DNA of 64,000 bases from Pseudomonas koreensis. Lineage in GTDB: Bacteria; Pseudomonadota; Gammaproteobacteria; Pseudomonadales; Pseudomonadaceae. Below, one piece after another: positions 1-8,995 of this stretch (the stretch's first letter is position 1; each line of letters opens with the position of its first letter). The notes under the pieces are model-generated. The model saw only the letters and a list, made by a program, of their open reading frames with translations. It had not been told where the DNA came from and did no database searches. The translations under genes were made by a program, and so were the position numbers. The DNA lies in NCBI RefSeq assembly GCF_025447595.1, contig NZ_JAOEJU010000023.1, positions 1 through 64,000 of the forward strand, given 5' to 3'.

Positions 1-55
<55 letters not shown>

Positions 56-68
56 TCTGTGTGGCGGC

Positions 69-96
69 ATTCTACAGAGGAACGCTGGGGTGTCAA
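69..96 (-). promoter_or_regulatory. sigma-70 promoter of the initiator tRNA
   Basis: Read on the minus strand there is a perfect TTGACA (-35, 91-96), a 16-nt spacer and TAGAAT (-10, 69-74). It ends 13 nt before the tRNA 5' end, as expected for a strong stable-RNA promoter. Confidence 0.8.
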
Positions 97-270
97 CCTT
101 CAATTTGGATAAAACCTCTTCAGCTTCAATCGGTTAGCGCTGACGAACGGTCTTTTCAGAGGCTGCAGGTCAGGCGCAGCAAGGGTTTCAGCTCTATTGG
201 AGGTTGGTTTTCGATTGAGAAAATAAATTCAAAGTCCGTTTCCTACAAACTGAAAAGAACATTCATACCA

Positions 271-286
271 CTGGTGCTATATACAG
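271..286 (+). promoter_or_regulatory. LexA (SOS) box of dinB
   Basis: The 16-mer CTGGTGCTATATACAG fits the CTG-N10-CAG LexA consensus with an AT-rich centre. It lies about 50 nt upstream of the dinB start, where the promoter should be, so SOS control of this gene is likely. Confidence 0.82.
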
Positions 287-335
287 GTGTCAGTGAGATA
301 CTGCCGGTCCGGCTCGCCATGTTTCCTTTTCTGTC

Positions 336-1397
336 ATGACTCAGCGAAAAATCATCCACGTCGACTGTGACTGTTTCTACGCCGCCATCGAGATGCGGGA
401 TGACCCGAGCCTCGCCGGCAAGCCGTTGGCGGTGGGTGGCTCGGCGGACAGGCGCGGGGTGATCGCCACCTGCAATTATGAGGCGCGGGCTTACGGGGTT
501 CGCTCGGCGATGTCGTCCGGACATGCCTTGAAGCTGTGCCCGGACCTGACCATCGTCAAACCGCGAATGGACGCCTATCGCGAGGCGTCGAAGGAAATTC
601 ACACGATCTTCAGCGATTACACCGACCTGATCGAGCCCCTTTCGCTGGACGAGGCCTATCTCGACGTCTCGGACAGCGCGCATTTCGGCGGCAGCGCCAC
701 GCGGATCGCCCAGGATATTCGCCGTCGGGTTTCCAACCAATTGCACATCACCGTCTCCGCCGGCGTGGCGCCGAACAAGTTTCTGGCCAAGATTGCCAGC
801 GACTGGAAAAAGCCCAACGGCTTGTTCGTGATTACTCCGGATCAGGTCGAAGACTTTGTCAGTGGCCTGCCGGTGAGCAAGTTGCACGGGGTGGGCAAGG
901 TCACGGCCGACAAGTTGAGCAAGTTCGGTATCAGTGACTGTCTGCAATTGCGCGAGTGGGACAAGCTGGCGCTGGTGCGGGAATTCGGCAGTTTCGGCGA
1001 GCGCTTGTGGAGTCTGGCCCGTGGGATCGATGAGCGGTTGGTGCACAACGACAGCCGCCGTCAGTCGATCAGTGTCGAAAACACCTACGACGTCGATCTG
1101 CCGGACCTGCGCAGTTGCCTCGACAAGCTCCCGGAACTGCTCGAAACCTTGAAAACCCGCATGGCTCGGATCGACAGCAGTTACCGGCCGGGCAAGCCGT
1201 TCGTCAAAGTGAAGTTTCACGATTTCACCCAGACCACACTGGAGCAGGCCGGGGCAGGGCGGGATCTGGGCAGTTACCAGTTGATGCTCACGCAGGCGTT
1301 CAACCGCGGTGGCAAACCGGTGCGGCTATTAGGAGTGGGCGTGCGGCTCGAGGATTTGCGCGGCGGGTTCGAACAAATGGAGCTGTTCGAGCGATAG
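336..1397 (+). CDS. dinB: DNA polymerase IV (Y-family)
   Basis: This 353-aa protein is an error-prone translesion polymerase. The N-terminal HVDCDCFYAA motif holds the first metal-binding aspartate, and SLDEAYLD near residue 102 holds the second catalytic acidic pair. Tandem helix-hairpin-helix segments follow (LHGVGKVTADKL near 190), then the little-finger domain. It ends QMELF, which resembles a QL-x-LF beta-clamp binding peptide. Length matches E. coli DinB. A LexA box lies upstream and a two-way terminator downstream. Confidence 0.97.
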   Translation: MTQRKIIHVDCDCFYAAIEMRDDPSLAGKPLAVGGSADRRGVIATCNYEARAYGVRSAMSSGHALKLCPDLTIVKPRMDAYREASKEIHTIFSDYTDLIEPLSLDEAYLDVSDSAHFGGSATRIAQDIRRRVSNQLHITVSAGVAPNKFLAKIASDWKKPNGLFVITPDQVEDFVSGLPVSKLHGVGKVTADKLSKFGISDCLQLREWDKLALVREFGSFGERLWSLARGIDERLVHNDSRRQSISVENTYDVDLPDLRSCLDKLPELLETLKTRMARIDSSYRPGKPFVKVKFHDFTQTTLEQAGAGRDLGSYQLMLTQAFNRGGKPVRLLGVGVRLEDLRGGFEQMELFER

Positions 1398-1402
1398 ACG
1401 GA

Positions 1403-1437
1403 CAAAAAAATACCCGAAGCAGGTTCGGGCATTTTTT
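1403..1437. terminator. bidirectional Rho-independent terminator
   Basis: A hairpin CCCGAA/TTCGGG (1413-1429) is flanked by a run of A on the left and T on the right, so it can end both dinB and the convergent lipoprotein gene. Confidence 0.85.
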
Positions 1438-1445
1438 CAGGGTTT

Positions 1446-2399
1446 TCAGTTCGGCCCCGGATCCGCTACCAGACGCCCCGCATCCCGGGTCAGGGATTTG
1501 AGGAATTCGGCCTGCAACTCAGGATCGTTGCGGGTCAGTTCGATCAGGCTTTGTTCCAGTTCACTGGCTTCTTCTTCCAGACCCAGTTCCGACAGACGCT
1601 TGACCCGGTGCACCCACTGGCTCACTTCGTCGTCTTCCAGATCGTCGTAGATCAGCCCGTGAGCTTCCAGCAGCTTGCCGCGCAGGTGAGTGCTGATCGC
1701 CAAAGAAGAATCGGAATGCACGTCATCGTTGCTGTCTTCGACGCTGATCTGCAGTTTTCCTACATGATTCAAATCGTTTTCGGCGAACGGGCTGTCCAGC
1801 AGGTTCAGACGCAGCACGCCGTTACGATCGGTGGTCATGTCGAAGGTCTGTTTACCGGCCTTGACCTGAACCGGGCGCTCGCTCCAGGGCAGGCTCGAAT
1901 ACTCGGTGCGCTTGTCGCGCTGGACTTCGTCGATACCGGCCAGGTTCTGTTGCGCGCGACCGTTGGATTGCACGTTCATGAACGGGTTGAGCCCGGCGAA
2001 ACCGTAGCTGAGCCAGTCTCGTGTCACGCTGTCGGGCAGATTTCCGAGGGCGAAAACGTTGACCACGTTCGCGCCGACGCCGCCGACCACCGCCACCGCG
2101 CCCAACGGAATCTCGTAGATCTCCCGCCATGGCTGGTAAGGCGTGTAACGGTCGTAATGGCGCGTGACCTCGAACTCGGTGACTTCGAAAGTCTTCTGTT
2201 CGTTGATCTTCACACGCCGTTGCGGCAGCTCAAGCACCTTGGGCTCGCCGACATCGATCTGCAGGCTGTGATCGAGCAGTTTGCGCTCGACACGTTCCTC
2301 GTGCTCGCTGCGTTGTGACATGTGATTGGCACAGCCGCTGACCAGCAGGGTGCCGCACAGGGCGGCACCACCGAGGCCTAAGGTGTTTCGCTTGAACAT
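1446..2399 (-). CDS. uncharacterised lipoprotein
   Basis: This 317-aa protein has a signal peptide ending in the lipobox LVSGC (Cys23), so it should be lipid-anchored in the cell envelope. The next residues (ANHMSQ) contain no Asp at +2, consistent with outer-membrane sorting. The middle part has a short hydrophobic stretch (about residues 100-120), and the C-terminal third is acidic and helical. I do not recognise a functional domain. It lies just downstream of proS on the same strand with a 17-nt gap and may be co-transcribed with it. Confidence 0.85.
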   Translation of the reverse strand: MFKRNTLGLGGAALCGTLLVSGCANHMSQRSEHEERVERKLLDHSLQIDVGEPKVLELPQRRVKINEQKTFEVTEFEVTRHYDRYTPYQPWREIYEIPLGAVAVVGGVGANVVNVFALGNLPDSVTRDWLSYGFAGLNPFMNVQSNGRAQQNLAGIDEVQRDKRTEYSSLPWSERPVQVKAGKQTFDMTTDRNGVLRLNLLDSPFAENDLNHVGKLQISVEDSNDDVHSDSSLAISTHLRGKLLEAHGLIYDDLEDDEVSQWVHRVKRLSELGLEEEASELEQSLIELTRNDPELQAEFLKSLTRDAGRLVADPGPN

Positions 2400-2416
2400 G
2401 ACGTCTCTATCTGGTT

Positions 2417-4132
2417 TCAGCGGCGGATACGGGCCTGAAGGAAGGACAGCACGTCGGCAACCGGCAGTGCTTGCGCCTGGCCTTCGGTACGGCTCTTGTA
2501 TTCCAGGTTGCCTTCGGCGAGGCCGCGATCGCTGACCACGATCCGGTGCGGAATGCCGATCAGCTCCATGTCCGCGAACTTGATGCCCGGGCTGGTTTTC
2601 TTGTCGCGGTCGTCCAGCAGCACTTCGAAGCCGGCCGCGGTCAGTTCCGCGTACAGCTTGTCGGTGGCTTCGCGCACCAGCTCGGTTTCATAGCGCAGCG
2701 GCACCAGGGCGATCTGGAACGGCGCCAGGGTGTCGCTCCAGATGATGCCGTTCTCGTCGTTGTTCTGCTCGATGGCGGCAGCCACCACGCGGGAAACACC
2801 GATACCGTAGCAACCCATTTCCAGGGTTACCGGCTTGCCGTTCTCGCCCAGCACTTCGCACTTCATCGCCTTGCTGTACTTGTTGCCCAGCTGGAAGATG
2901 TGCCCGACTTCGATGCCGCGCTTGATTTCCAGGGTGCCCTTGCCGTCCGGGCTTGGGTCGCCGGCCACGACATTGCGCAGGTCGGCCACGGTTGGAACCG
3001 GCAGGTCACGCTCCCAGTTCACGCCGAAGTAGTGCTTGTCGTCGATGTTGGCACCAATGCCGAAGTCGCTCATCAGCTCGACCGAGCGGTCGATGATGAT
3101 CGGCAGCGGCAGGTTCAGCGGGCCGAGGGAACCGGCGCCAGCGCCAATGGCGTCACGCAGTTCGGCATCGGAGGCCATGACCAGCGGGCTGGCAACGCCT
3201 GGCTGGTTGGCAGCCTTGATTTCGTTCAGCTCGTGGTCGCCACGGATGATCAGCGCGATCAGCTTGCCTTCTTCTTCGGCGTGCACGATCAGGGTCTTGA
3301 TGGTCTTTTCAATCGGCAGATTGAATTTCTCCACCAGGGCCGCGATGGTCTTGGTGTCTGGCGTGTCGACCAGGCGCAGCTCTTCGCTTGGTGCGGCGCG
3401 CGAGGTTTCACGCGGCACGGCTTCGGCCTTCTCGATGTTCGCCGCGTAGTCGGAACCGTTGCTGAAGACGATATCGTCTTCGCCGGACTCGGCCAGCACG
3501 TGGAATTCGTGGGAACCGGCGCCGCCGATCGAACCGTTGTCGGCTTCCACCGGACGGAACTTCAGGCCCAGACGGGTGAAGATATTGCAGTACGCTTCGT
3601 GCATGCGGTCATAGGTGATCTGCAGAGACGCCTGATCCGCATGGAAGGAGTACGAGTCCTTCATGATGAATTCGCGACCGCGCATCAGGCCGAAGCGTGG
3701 ACGGATTTCGTCACGGAATTTGGTCTGGATCTGGTACAGGTTGATCGGCAGCTGTTTGTAGCTGCTCAACTCGTTGCGCATCAGATCGGTGATCACTTCT
3801 TCGTGGGTCGGGCCCGCGCAGAAATCACGACCGTGGCGGTCTTTGATGCGCAGCAGCTCAGGGCCGTATTCTTCCCAGCGTCCCGATTCCTGCCACAGCT
3901 CGGCCGGTTGGGTGCTCGGCATCAACACTTCCAGAGAGCCGGCGGCGTTCATTTCTTCGCGAACGATGGCTTCCACCTTGCGCATCACTCGCAAGCCCAT
4001 CGGCAGCCAGGTGTACAGGCCCGAGGCGAGTTTGCGGATCATGCCGGCGCGCAGCATCAGCTGATGGCTGATCACGACCGCGTCGGAAGGCGTTTCTTTC
4101 TGTGTGGCGAGCAAAAATTGACTGGTGCGCAT
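2417..4132 (-). CDS. proS: prolyl-tRNA synthetase
   Basis: This class II aminoacyl-tRNA synthetase charges tRNA-Pro in the cytoplasm. I chose the start at MRTSQFLLATQKE, the usual N-terminus, giving 571 aa; an in-frame upstream start would add 30 unlikely residues. Class II motif 2 (KFRDEIRPRFGLMRGREF) and motif 3 near MGCYGIGVSR are visible. The long insertion between them is the bacterial-type editing domain that clears Ala-tRNA-Pro. The C-terminal anticodon-binding domain is present. Confidence 0.97.
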   Translation of the reverse strand: MRTSQFLLATQKETPSDAVVISHQLMLRAGMIRKLASGLYTWLPMGLRVMRKVEAIVREEMNAAGSLEVLMPSTQPAELWQESGRWEEYGPELLRIKDRHGRDFCAGPTHEEVITDLMRNELSSYKQLPINLYQIQTKFRDEIRPRFGLMRGREFIMKDSYSFHADQASLQITYDRMHEAYCNIFTRLGLKFRPVEADNGSIGGAGSHEFHVLAESGEDDIVFSNGSDYAANIEKAEAVPRETSRAAPSEELRLVDTPDTKTIAALVEKFNLPIEKTIKTLIVHAEEEGKLIALIIRGDHELNEIKAANQPGVASPLVMASDAELRDAIGAGAGSLGPLNLPLPIIIDRSVELMSDFGIGANIDDKHYFGVNWERDLPVPTVADLRNVVAGDPSPDGKGTLEIKRGIEVGHIFQLGNKYSKAMKCEVLGENGKPVTLEMGCYGIGVSRVVAAAIEQNNDENGIIWSDTLAPFQIALVPLRYETELVREATDKLYAELTAAGFEVLLDDRDKKTSPGIKFADMELIGIPHRIVVSDRGLAEGNLEYKSRTEGQAQALPVADVLSFLQARIRR

Positions 4133-4247
4133 GGTTGGCCGTTGTCGGTTGCTATGACTGGAAATGACGGAGCAGTGTAACGGCGAGATCCGCCGACGTA
4201 CAGAAGTGCAGCCCCGGCGCAAACCCTCTCGCCGGGTGCGAGATGTC

Positions 4248-5807
4248 TTACGATTCTTCCACGACGGAGGTCGGTGCAGGCTCCGGCGTCGGCGTCGGGC
4301 CTTCGCGGCGGCTTTCCTGGAACCAGTGCAGGGCGATCAGCACCAGCGTCGGAACGCCGAGCAGCGCGGTGATCAGGAAGAAGTTGTGGTAACCGAATTT
4401 CTCCACCATTACCCCGGAGTAGCCGCCTATCAGGCGTGGCAGCAGGAGCATGATCGAGCTGAGCAGGGCGTACTGGGTGGCGGAGAACTTCAGGTTGGTC
4501 AGGCTCGACAGGTAGGCGACGAACGCCGAGGTTGCCAGGCCTGAACTGAAATTGTCGAGGGAGATCGTCACCACCAGCATCTGCAGGTTCGGGCCCATGT
4601 CGGCCAGCATCAGGAACAGCAGGTTGGTGGCCGCCGACGCGGCGCCGCCGATGAACAGGATCGGCAGGATGCCGAAGCGCACGATCAGCAGGCCGCCCAT
4701 GCCGGCGCCGACCAGGGTCATGATCAGACCGAAGATTTTGCTGACGCTGGCGATCTGATCCTTGGTGAAGCCCTGGTCGATGTAGAACACGTTGGCCATC
4801 ACGCCCATCACCGTGTCGGACATCCGATAGGTGGCGATCAGACCGAGCAGCAGCAGTGCCTGCCAGCGGTAGCGCAGGATGAAGTCGTTGACCGGCGTCA
4901 GCACCGGCGCCAGACCGCGACGACCCATGGCCGAGAGGCACAGGCAGGTCAGCGTGGTGTAGAGAATCGCGCGCAGGAACGCCCGGTCTTCCAGCAGCAG
5001 GTCCAGCGGGCTCATGTCGCCGAACAGCACACTGGCGAAATCGGTGTTGTAGAGCTGGGTAAACATCGCCGGTACGGAGACCAGCAAAATGATCAACACG
5101 AACACCGACATCAACTGATGCATGAAGGTGTAGCGCCCGGCCTGCAACTGGGTGCGCAACGGCACCGGCGGCTCGCGCATCAGCAGGGTGGTGAGCAGGG
5201 CGGGGACCATCAAAGCGCCGAACAGCACGTAGGTGCCGGTCCAGGCAGAGTGCTGGTAGTTGAAACCGGTGGAGCCGAAGCCTTCGGCGAAGAACAGTGC
5301 ACCGGCCGTCGCCAGCAGGGCGGCAACCCGGTAACCAGACATGTAACTGGCGGCCAGAGCGGCCTGACGGTTGTCTTCGGCGATTTCCAGGCGATAGGCG
5401 TCGACGGCGATGTCCTGGGTGGCGGAGGCGAATGCAACGACCACCGCGATGGCGATCAGCCAGGACAGGTGTTTCTGCGGGTCACAAAAACCCATGCCGA
5501 TCAGGCCGAGGATCACCAGCGTCTGTGAGAGCACCAGCCACGAACGGCGGCGCCCCAACTTGCCCAGCAACGGCAGGCGCCATTGGTCGAGCAGGGGCGA
5601 CCAGACCCATTTGAAGGCGTAGGCCAGACCGATCAGGCTGGCGTAGCCGATCGTCTCACGGGCCACACCGGCTTCACGCAGCCAGACCGAAAGTGTCGAG
5701 AACACCAGCATGTACGGCAGGCCGGCGGCGAAACCCAGCAACAACAGCACGAGCGTCGAAGGACTGGCATAGGCGGCGAGCGCGGCGCGCCAGGTTTTAC
5801 GGGGCAT
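4248..5807 (-). CDS. ampG: AmpG-type muropeptide permease (MFS)
   Basis: This 519-aa inner-membrane protein carries about a dozen or more hydrophobic segments. The start region has the AmpG pattern, with GFAAGLPYMLVFSTLS followed by WLREAGV and WSPLLDQW. AmpG imports GlcNAc-anhydromuropeptides for cell-wall recycling and, in pseudomonads, feeds the signal that induces AmpC beta-lactamase. The acidic, proline-rich C-terminal tail (after residue 495) is probably cytoplasmic. It stands alone between proS and the ATL gene, all on the minus strand. Confidence 0.92.
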   Translation of the reverse strand: MPRKTWRAALAAYASPSTLVLLLLGFAAGLPYMLVFSTLSVWLREAGVARETIGYASLIGLAYAFKWVWSPLLDQWRLPLLGKLGRRRSWLVLSQTLVILGLIGMGFCDPQKHLSWLIAIAVVVAFASATQDIAVDAYRLEIAEDNRQAALAASYMSGYRVAALLATAGALFFAEGFGSTGFNYQHSAWTGTYVLFGALMVPALLTTLLMREPPVPLRTQLQAGRYTFMHQLMSVFVLIILLVSVPAMFTQLYNTDFASVLFGDMSPLDLLLEDRAFLRAILYTTLTCLCLSAMGRRGLAPVLTPVNDFILRYRWQALLLLGLIATYRMSDTVMGVMANVFYIDQGFTKDQIASVSKIFGLIMTLVGAGMGGLLIVRFGILPILFIGGAASAATNLLFLMLADMGPNLQMLVVTISLDNFSSGLATSAFVAYLSSLTNLKFSATQYALLSSIMLLLPRLIGGYSGVMVEKFGYHNFFLITALLGVPTLVLIALHWFQESRREGPTPTPEPAPTSVVEES

Positions 5808-5850
5808 GGGCTGAAGTCTGCCTCAAAATTGCGAAAACAAAGCGCGCACT

Positions 5851-6204
5851 CTAACCGCTGTGCTCTACCGGGCGCCAGCCATGGCGCTGAATATCCACAC
5901 GATTGTTCAGGATGGTGACGCCTTCCATGCGCAATCGTGCCCGCTGTTCATCACCTGAAGGGCTGCCCACTGGCAGGCTGATCCGACCGCCGGCGCCGAG
6001 TACACGGTGCCATGGCAGCTTGGTGTCGCCCGGCAGTTGGCTCAAAGTCCGGCCGACCCAGCGAGCGGCGCGCCCCAACCCCGCCAGTTCGGCCAACTGA
6101 CCATAGCTGACGACTTTGCCCTCGGGCACTTGGGCGAGGGTGGAATAGAGTGCCGTGCGTCGGATTTGCGGATCGTTTTCGCAGGCATGCATCGGGTCTG
6201 TCAC
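5851..6204 (-). CDS. alkyltransferase-like protein (ATL, MGMT family)
   Basis: This 117-aa protein has the O6-alkylguanine-DNA alkyltransferase C-terminal fold (GKVVSYGQLAELAG, then the active-site region). The reactive cysteine of PCHRV is replaced by Trp (PWHRV, Trp65), which defines ATL proteins such as E. coli YbaZ. ATLs bind O6-alkylguanine but cannot repair it and instead hand it to nucleotide excision repair. The start is GTG, preceded by AGGA about 9 nt upstream; a methionine four codons in is an alternative. Confidence 0.92.
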   Translation of the reverse strand: MTDPMHACENDPQIRRTALYSTLAQVPEGKVVSYGQLAELAGLGRAARWVGRTLSQLPGDTKLPWHRVLGAGGRISLPVGSPSGDEQRARLRMEGVTILNNRVDIQRHGWRPVEHSG

Positions 6205-6368
6205 GGGCGCGGTTCCTGAACTTGATCGCGTTATGTCTTTAAGCGTAATCGGTGAAGGGGCAATTGAGAAATGAACTCAACAGAAATAGCCGGGTCACTC
6301 CTTGTCAGGGAATTATTCCTACGGATAATGCCGACCCTTTTTCGCAAACTTGAGTCCCCGATTCGCTT

Positions 6369-7376
6369 ATGTTGTCCAGAACCCTGCTGTGCCTTGCTGT
6401 CTTCAGTGCGTCCACACCCTTGCTTGCCGATACCGTCTGGTTGAAGAACGGTGACAAGCTGAGCGGCAAAATCACGCTGTTCGACGGTGGCAAGTTGCTG
6501 GTCCAGACCCAGTATGCGGGGGCCGTGACCATTGACTGGAAGCAGGTCAAGACTCTGGAGAGCGATCAGGAGTTGCTGGTCAAGCAGGATGCCTACAACG
6601 GCGAGAAGGCCAAGTCGCTGACTGCTGCCGAAGATGGCAAGGTCATCCTGGCCAATGGCGAAGCGCCGAAAACCGTGGAGCTGGCGAGCATTCAGCAGAT
6701 TCTCAAGCCCAAACCGGTGGTCGAGGATCTGGTGTGGAAGGGTAACGTCGACCTGGCGCTGGATTACCAGCGTGCGGAAAAGGACACCGACGACTACGAC
6801 ATCGGCTTCAAGACGTCCGCCCGCCATGGTCGCTGGCGGCACACCGCCGAAGGCGAGTACAACCGCGAAGTGCAGGACGACGTGACCACCACCGACAACT
6901 GGCGCGCCGAGTACGCCCTCGACCGCTTCCTGACGGACAAGTGGTTCTGGCAGGGCCGCCTGAACTACAAGCGCGACCACATCGAAGAGCTGGCGCGCCA
7001 GCGCGTGGTCGGTACGGGTCCGGGCTACCAGTTCTGGGACGATGAGTTGGGGGCGTTCTCCCTGGGCTCGTTGCTTAACCGCACCGACTACCAGTATCGC
7101 GATGGCAGCAAAGACAACTTCTATTCGGTTGCCATGAAGTGGGACTACAACCGCTACCTGATTGGCAAGAAGGTCGAGTTCTTCACCAATGGCGAAGTCG
7201 GCAAGCCGCTGTCCGGTGTGGCCGACTATGCGCTGGATGCGGAAATGGGCTTGCGCTACAAGGTCACTGACTGGGCTTCGCTGAACCTCAAGGCTGAGCG
7301 CGACATCATCAGCGGCACCGAGGATGCGGATCTGAGCAAGACCCGCTACACCGCCGGCTTCGGCGTCGCCTGGTAA
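6369..7376 (+). CDS. DUF481 outer-membrane beta-barrel protein
   Basis: This 335-aa protein has a cleavable signal peptide (cut after LLADT-like residues near 20). A short domain with NGDKLSGKI motifs follows, and from about residue 120 a run of alternating aromatic beta-strands ends in a terminal aromatic residue (VAW), typical of outer-membrane barrels. DUF481 proteins include the salt-stress-induced YdiY; the substrate is unknown. A strong hairpin terminator follows the stop. Confidence 0.88.
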   Translation: MLSRTLLCLAVFSASTPLLADTVWLKNGDKLSGKITLFDGGKLLVQTQYAGAVTIDWKQVKTLESDQELLVKQDAYNGEKAKSLTAAEDGKVILANGEAPKTVELASIQQILKPKPVVEDLVWKGNVDLALDYQRAEKDTDDYDIGFKTSARHGRWRHTAEGEYNREVQDDVTTTDNWRAEYALDRFLTDKWFWQGRLNYKRDHIEELARQRVVGTGPGYQFWDDELGAFSLGSLLNRTDYQYRDGSKDNFYSVAMKWDYNRYLIGKKVEFFTNGEVGKPLSGVADYALDAEMGLRYKVTDWASLNLKAERDIISGTEDADLSKTRYTAGFGVAW

Positions 7377-7381
7377 ACAAC

Positions 7382-7420
7382 AAAAAAGATCGCAGCCTTC
7401 GCAGGCTGCGATCTTTTTTT
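7382..7420. terminator. bidirectional terminator after the DUF481 gene
   Basis: An 11-bp stem (GATCGCAGCCT/AGGCTGCGATC, 7388-7413) is flanked by A6 on the left and a T run on the right. Confidence 0.9.
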
Positions 7421-7445
7421 TGCGTCCGGAAAAACAGACGCCCAC

Positions 7446-7480
7446 AAAAAAGCCCCGCTTTTGAGGGCGGGGCCTTTTAC
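7446..7480 (-). terminator. terminator of the cold-shock gene
   Basis: A GC-rich stem (GCCCCGC/GCGGGGC) is followed on the minus strand by TTTTTT. It lies about 20 nt past the csp stop codon. Confidence 0.85.
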
Positions 7481-7495
7481 TAAAGAAGCTACAAG

Positions 7496-7705
7496 TTAGA
7501 TAACTTGTACTTCTTCAGCTTGCATGCCTTTCTGACCGCGGGTAGCGATGAAAGAAACCTGTTGGCCTTCTTTCAGGCTTTTGAAGCCGTCGGATTGGAT
7601 AGCTTTGAAGTGAACGAACAGGTCGTCACCGGATTGTGGAGTGATGAAGCCGAAGCCTTTTTCATCGTTGAACCACTTAACGGTACCGGTTTGGCGATTA
7701 GACAT
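7496..7705 (-). CDS. cold-shock domain protein (CspA family)
   Basis: This 69-aa protein is a single OB-fold cold-shock domain with the RNA-binding motifs KGFGFITP (RNP1) and LFVHF (RNP2). It should melt RNA secondary structure and act as an RNA chaperone. AAGGAG precedes the ATG. It is transcribed alone and ends at its own terminator. The sequence does not tell which pseudomonad paralogue (CspA, CapB and so on) it is. Confidence 0.96.
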   Translation of the reverse strand: MSNRQTGTVKWFNDEKGFGFITPQSGDDLFVHFKAIQSDGFKSLKEGQQVSFIATRGQKGMQAEEVQVI

Positions 7706-8058
7706 GGTGTAACTCCTTGGACAAAGATAACTGCGACTCAGGAAGAACCCTGGCCGAGACTGAGTGCAAAGAGCAGGAAAAATTCTTGTAGATGGTTGGA
7801 TCGAAATTCAACATATCGTGTAGAGATTCTCAGTGACACAAGCAGCACAGTGGCGCCACCTTAACCCTTTTTCCGGAACGTGCCAATGCTTCTTGCGAAG
7901 GTTTCTCTGTTTTAAGGATCGGCGGTGTGACGGTTCGTCGCCAGGCCGCGTAATTCCTGCACGTTCGGCGAGATTTGCAGCCCGGACTTTGAACCCGGCG
8001 GCGCGCCCGGTAAGATGCCGGACAGATTTTTTCCACCTCGCTATTCAGGACACCCGCC
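7706..8058. other. intergenic region: csp leader and dcd upstream region
   Basis: No gene is visible. The part next to csp (about 7706-7860) is AT-richer and probably holds its promoter and a long 5' leader, as is usual for cold-shock genes, but no promoter stands out well enough to call. The right part leads into dcd, whose start is preceded by AGGA. Confidence 0.5.
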
Positions 8059-8625
8059 ATGAGCATCAAATCGGACAAGTGGATTCGCCGCATGGCGCAG
8101 GAACACGGCATGATCGAGCCGTTCGTCGAGCGCCAGGTACGTGGCAGCGACGACAGCCGTGTGATCTCCTACGGTGTGTCGAGCTACGGCTACGATGTGC
8201 GTTGCACCAATCATTTCAAGGTGTTCACCAACATCAATTCGGCCATCGTCGATCCGAAAAACTTCGACGCCGGCAGCTTCGTCGACGTCCACAGCGACGT
8301 CTGCATCATTCCACCGAACTCCTTCGCCCTGGCCACGACCGTTGAATACTTCCGTATTCCACGCAACGTCCTGACCATCTGCCTGGGCAAAAGCACCTAC
8401 GCCCGCTGCGGCATTATCGTCAACGTCACCCCGCTCGAGCCCGAGTGGGAAGGCCAGGTGACCCTGGAGTTCTCGAACACCACCAACCTGCCGGCGAAAA
8501 TCTACGCCAACGAAGGCGTGGCGCAGATGCTGTTCCTCGAATCCGACGAAGAATGCGAAGTCTCCTACAAGGATCGCGCCGGCAAGTACCAGGGCCAGCG
8601 TGGCGTGACCCTGCCGCGCACCTGA
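8059..8625 (+). CDS. dcd: dCTP deaminase
   Basis: This 188-aa enzyme deaminates dCTP to dUTP in thymidylate supply. The start MSIKSDKWIRRMA and the motifs SYGYDVR and EGQVTLEFSN (with the catalytic glutamate) match the proteobacterial homotrimeric enzyme, and the length is standard. Transcription is towards a small gene about 100 nt downstream. Confidence 0.97.
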   Translation: MSIKSDKWIRRMAQEHGMIEPFVERQVRGSDDSRVISYGVSSYGYDVRCTNHFKVFTNINSAIVDPKNFDAGSFVDVHSDVCIIPPNSFALATTVEYFRIPRNVLTICLGKSTYARCGIIVNVTPLEPEWEGQVTLEFSNTTNLPAKIYANEGVAQMLFLESDEECEVSYKDRAGKYQGQRGVTLPRT

Positions 8626-8731
8626 TCCGTCCATCCGGCAGTTACCGGGAATTCTTCGGCGGGTAGACACTCTATGGGGTGTACTGCCCGATTCGCGGAC
8701 AGCGAAACGGGCCTTCGCCGAGGAGTGCTCC

Positions 8732-8941
8732 ATGAAGATCGATCCGCAAATCACTGCCGAACTGGCAAGGCTCGAGCCCAATCAGGTTGGCGTATTGGCC
8801 TGGTCCTTGTTGGCACACCCGCCCATCGCCATGGCTGGCGGAATTCCTCACCAGCCCGATCCCGATACCCCCAATGAAGAACCGACCGAGCCCGGCGAAC
8901 CGACGTTGCCGGACAAACCGCCACCTGCGCCCGTCGCTTGA
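8732..8941 (+). CDS. small Pro-rich hypothetical protein
   Basis: This 69-aa protein starts with a helical segment (MKIDPQITAELARLEPNQVG) and ends in a proline- and acid-rich tail. AGGAG sits 7 nt upstream of the ATG and a strong hairpin follows the stop, so expression is credible. I do not recognise a domain. The reverse strand also has open frames here, but they have no start signal. Confidence 0.7.
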   Translation: MKIDPQITAELARLEPNQVGVLAWSLLAHPPIAMAGGIPHQPDPDTPNEEPTEPGEPTLPDKPPPAPVA

Positions 8942-8950
8942 TTGAATGCA

Positions 8951-8995
8951 TGGCCCGTCGGCTGAATCCTGAACAGGACTTCAGCCGACGGGCCA
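8951..8995. terminator. 16-bp perfect hairpin between convergent genes
   Basis: TGGCCCGTCGGCTGAA (8951-8966) pairs perfectly with 8980-8995 around a 13-nt loop. The left arm follows the small Pro-rich gene, and the right arm lies inside the last codons of pdeM, so one structure can serve both convergent genes. There is no long T-run. Confidence 0.75.

Noticed and set aside
2471..4180. Long plus-strand open frame opposite proS
   Set aside because: It is the GC-driven shadow of proS; the minus strand has all synthetase motifs.
6231..7445. 404-codon minus-strand frame opposite the DUF481 gene
   Set aside because: It overlaps the terminator and is antisense to a clear outer-membrane protein gene.
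7706..7860. A specific csp promoter
   Set aside because: Several TTG and TAN3T words fit loosely; none is clearly better than background.
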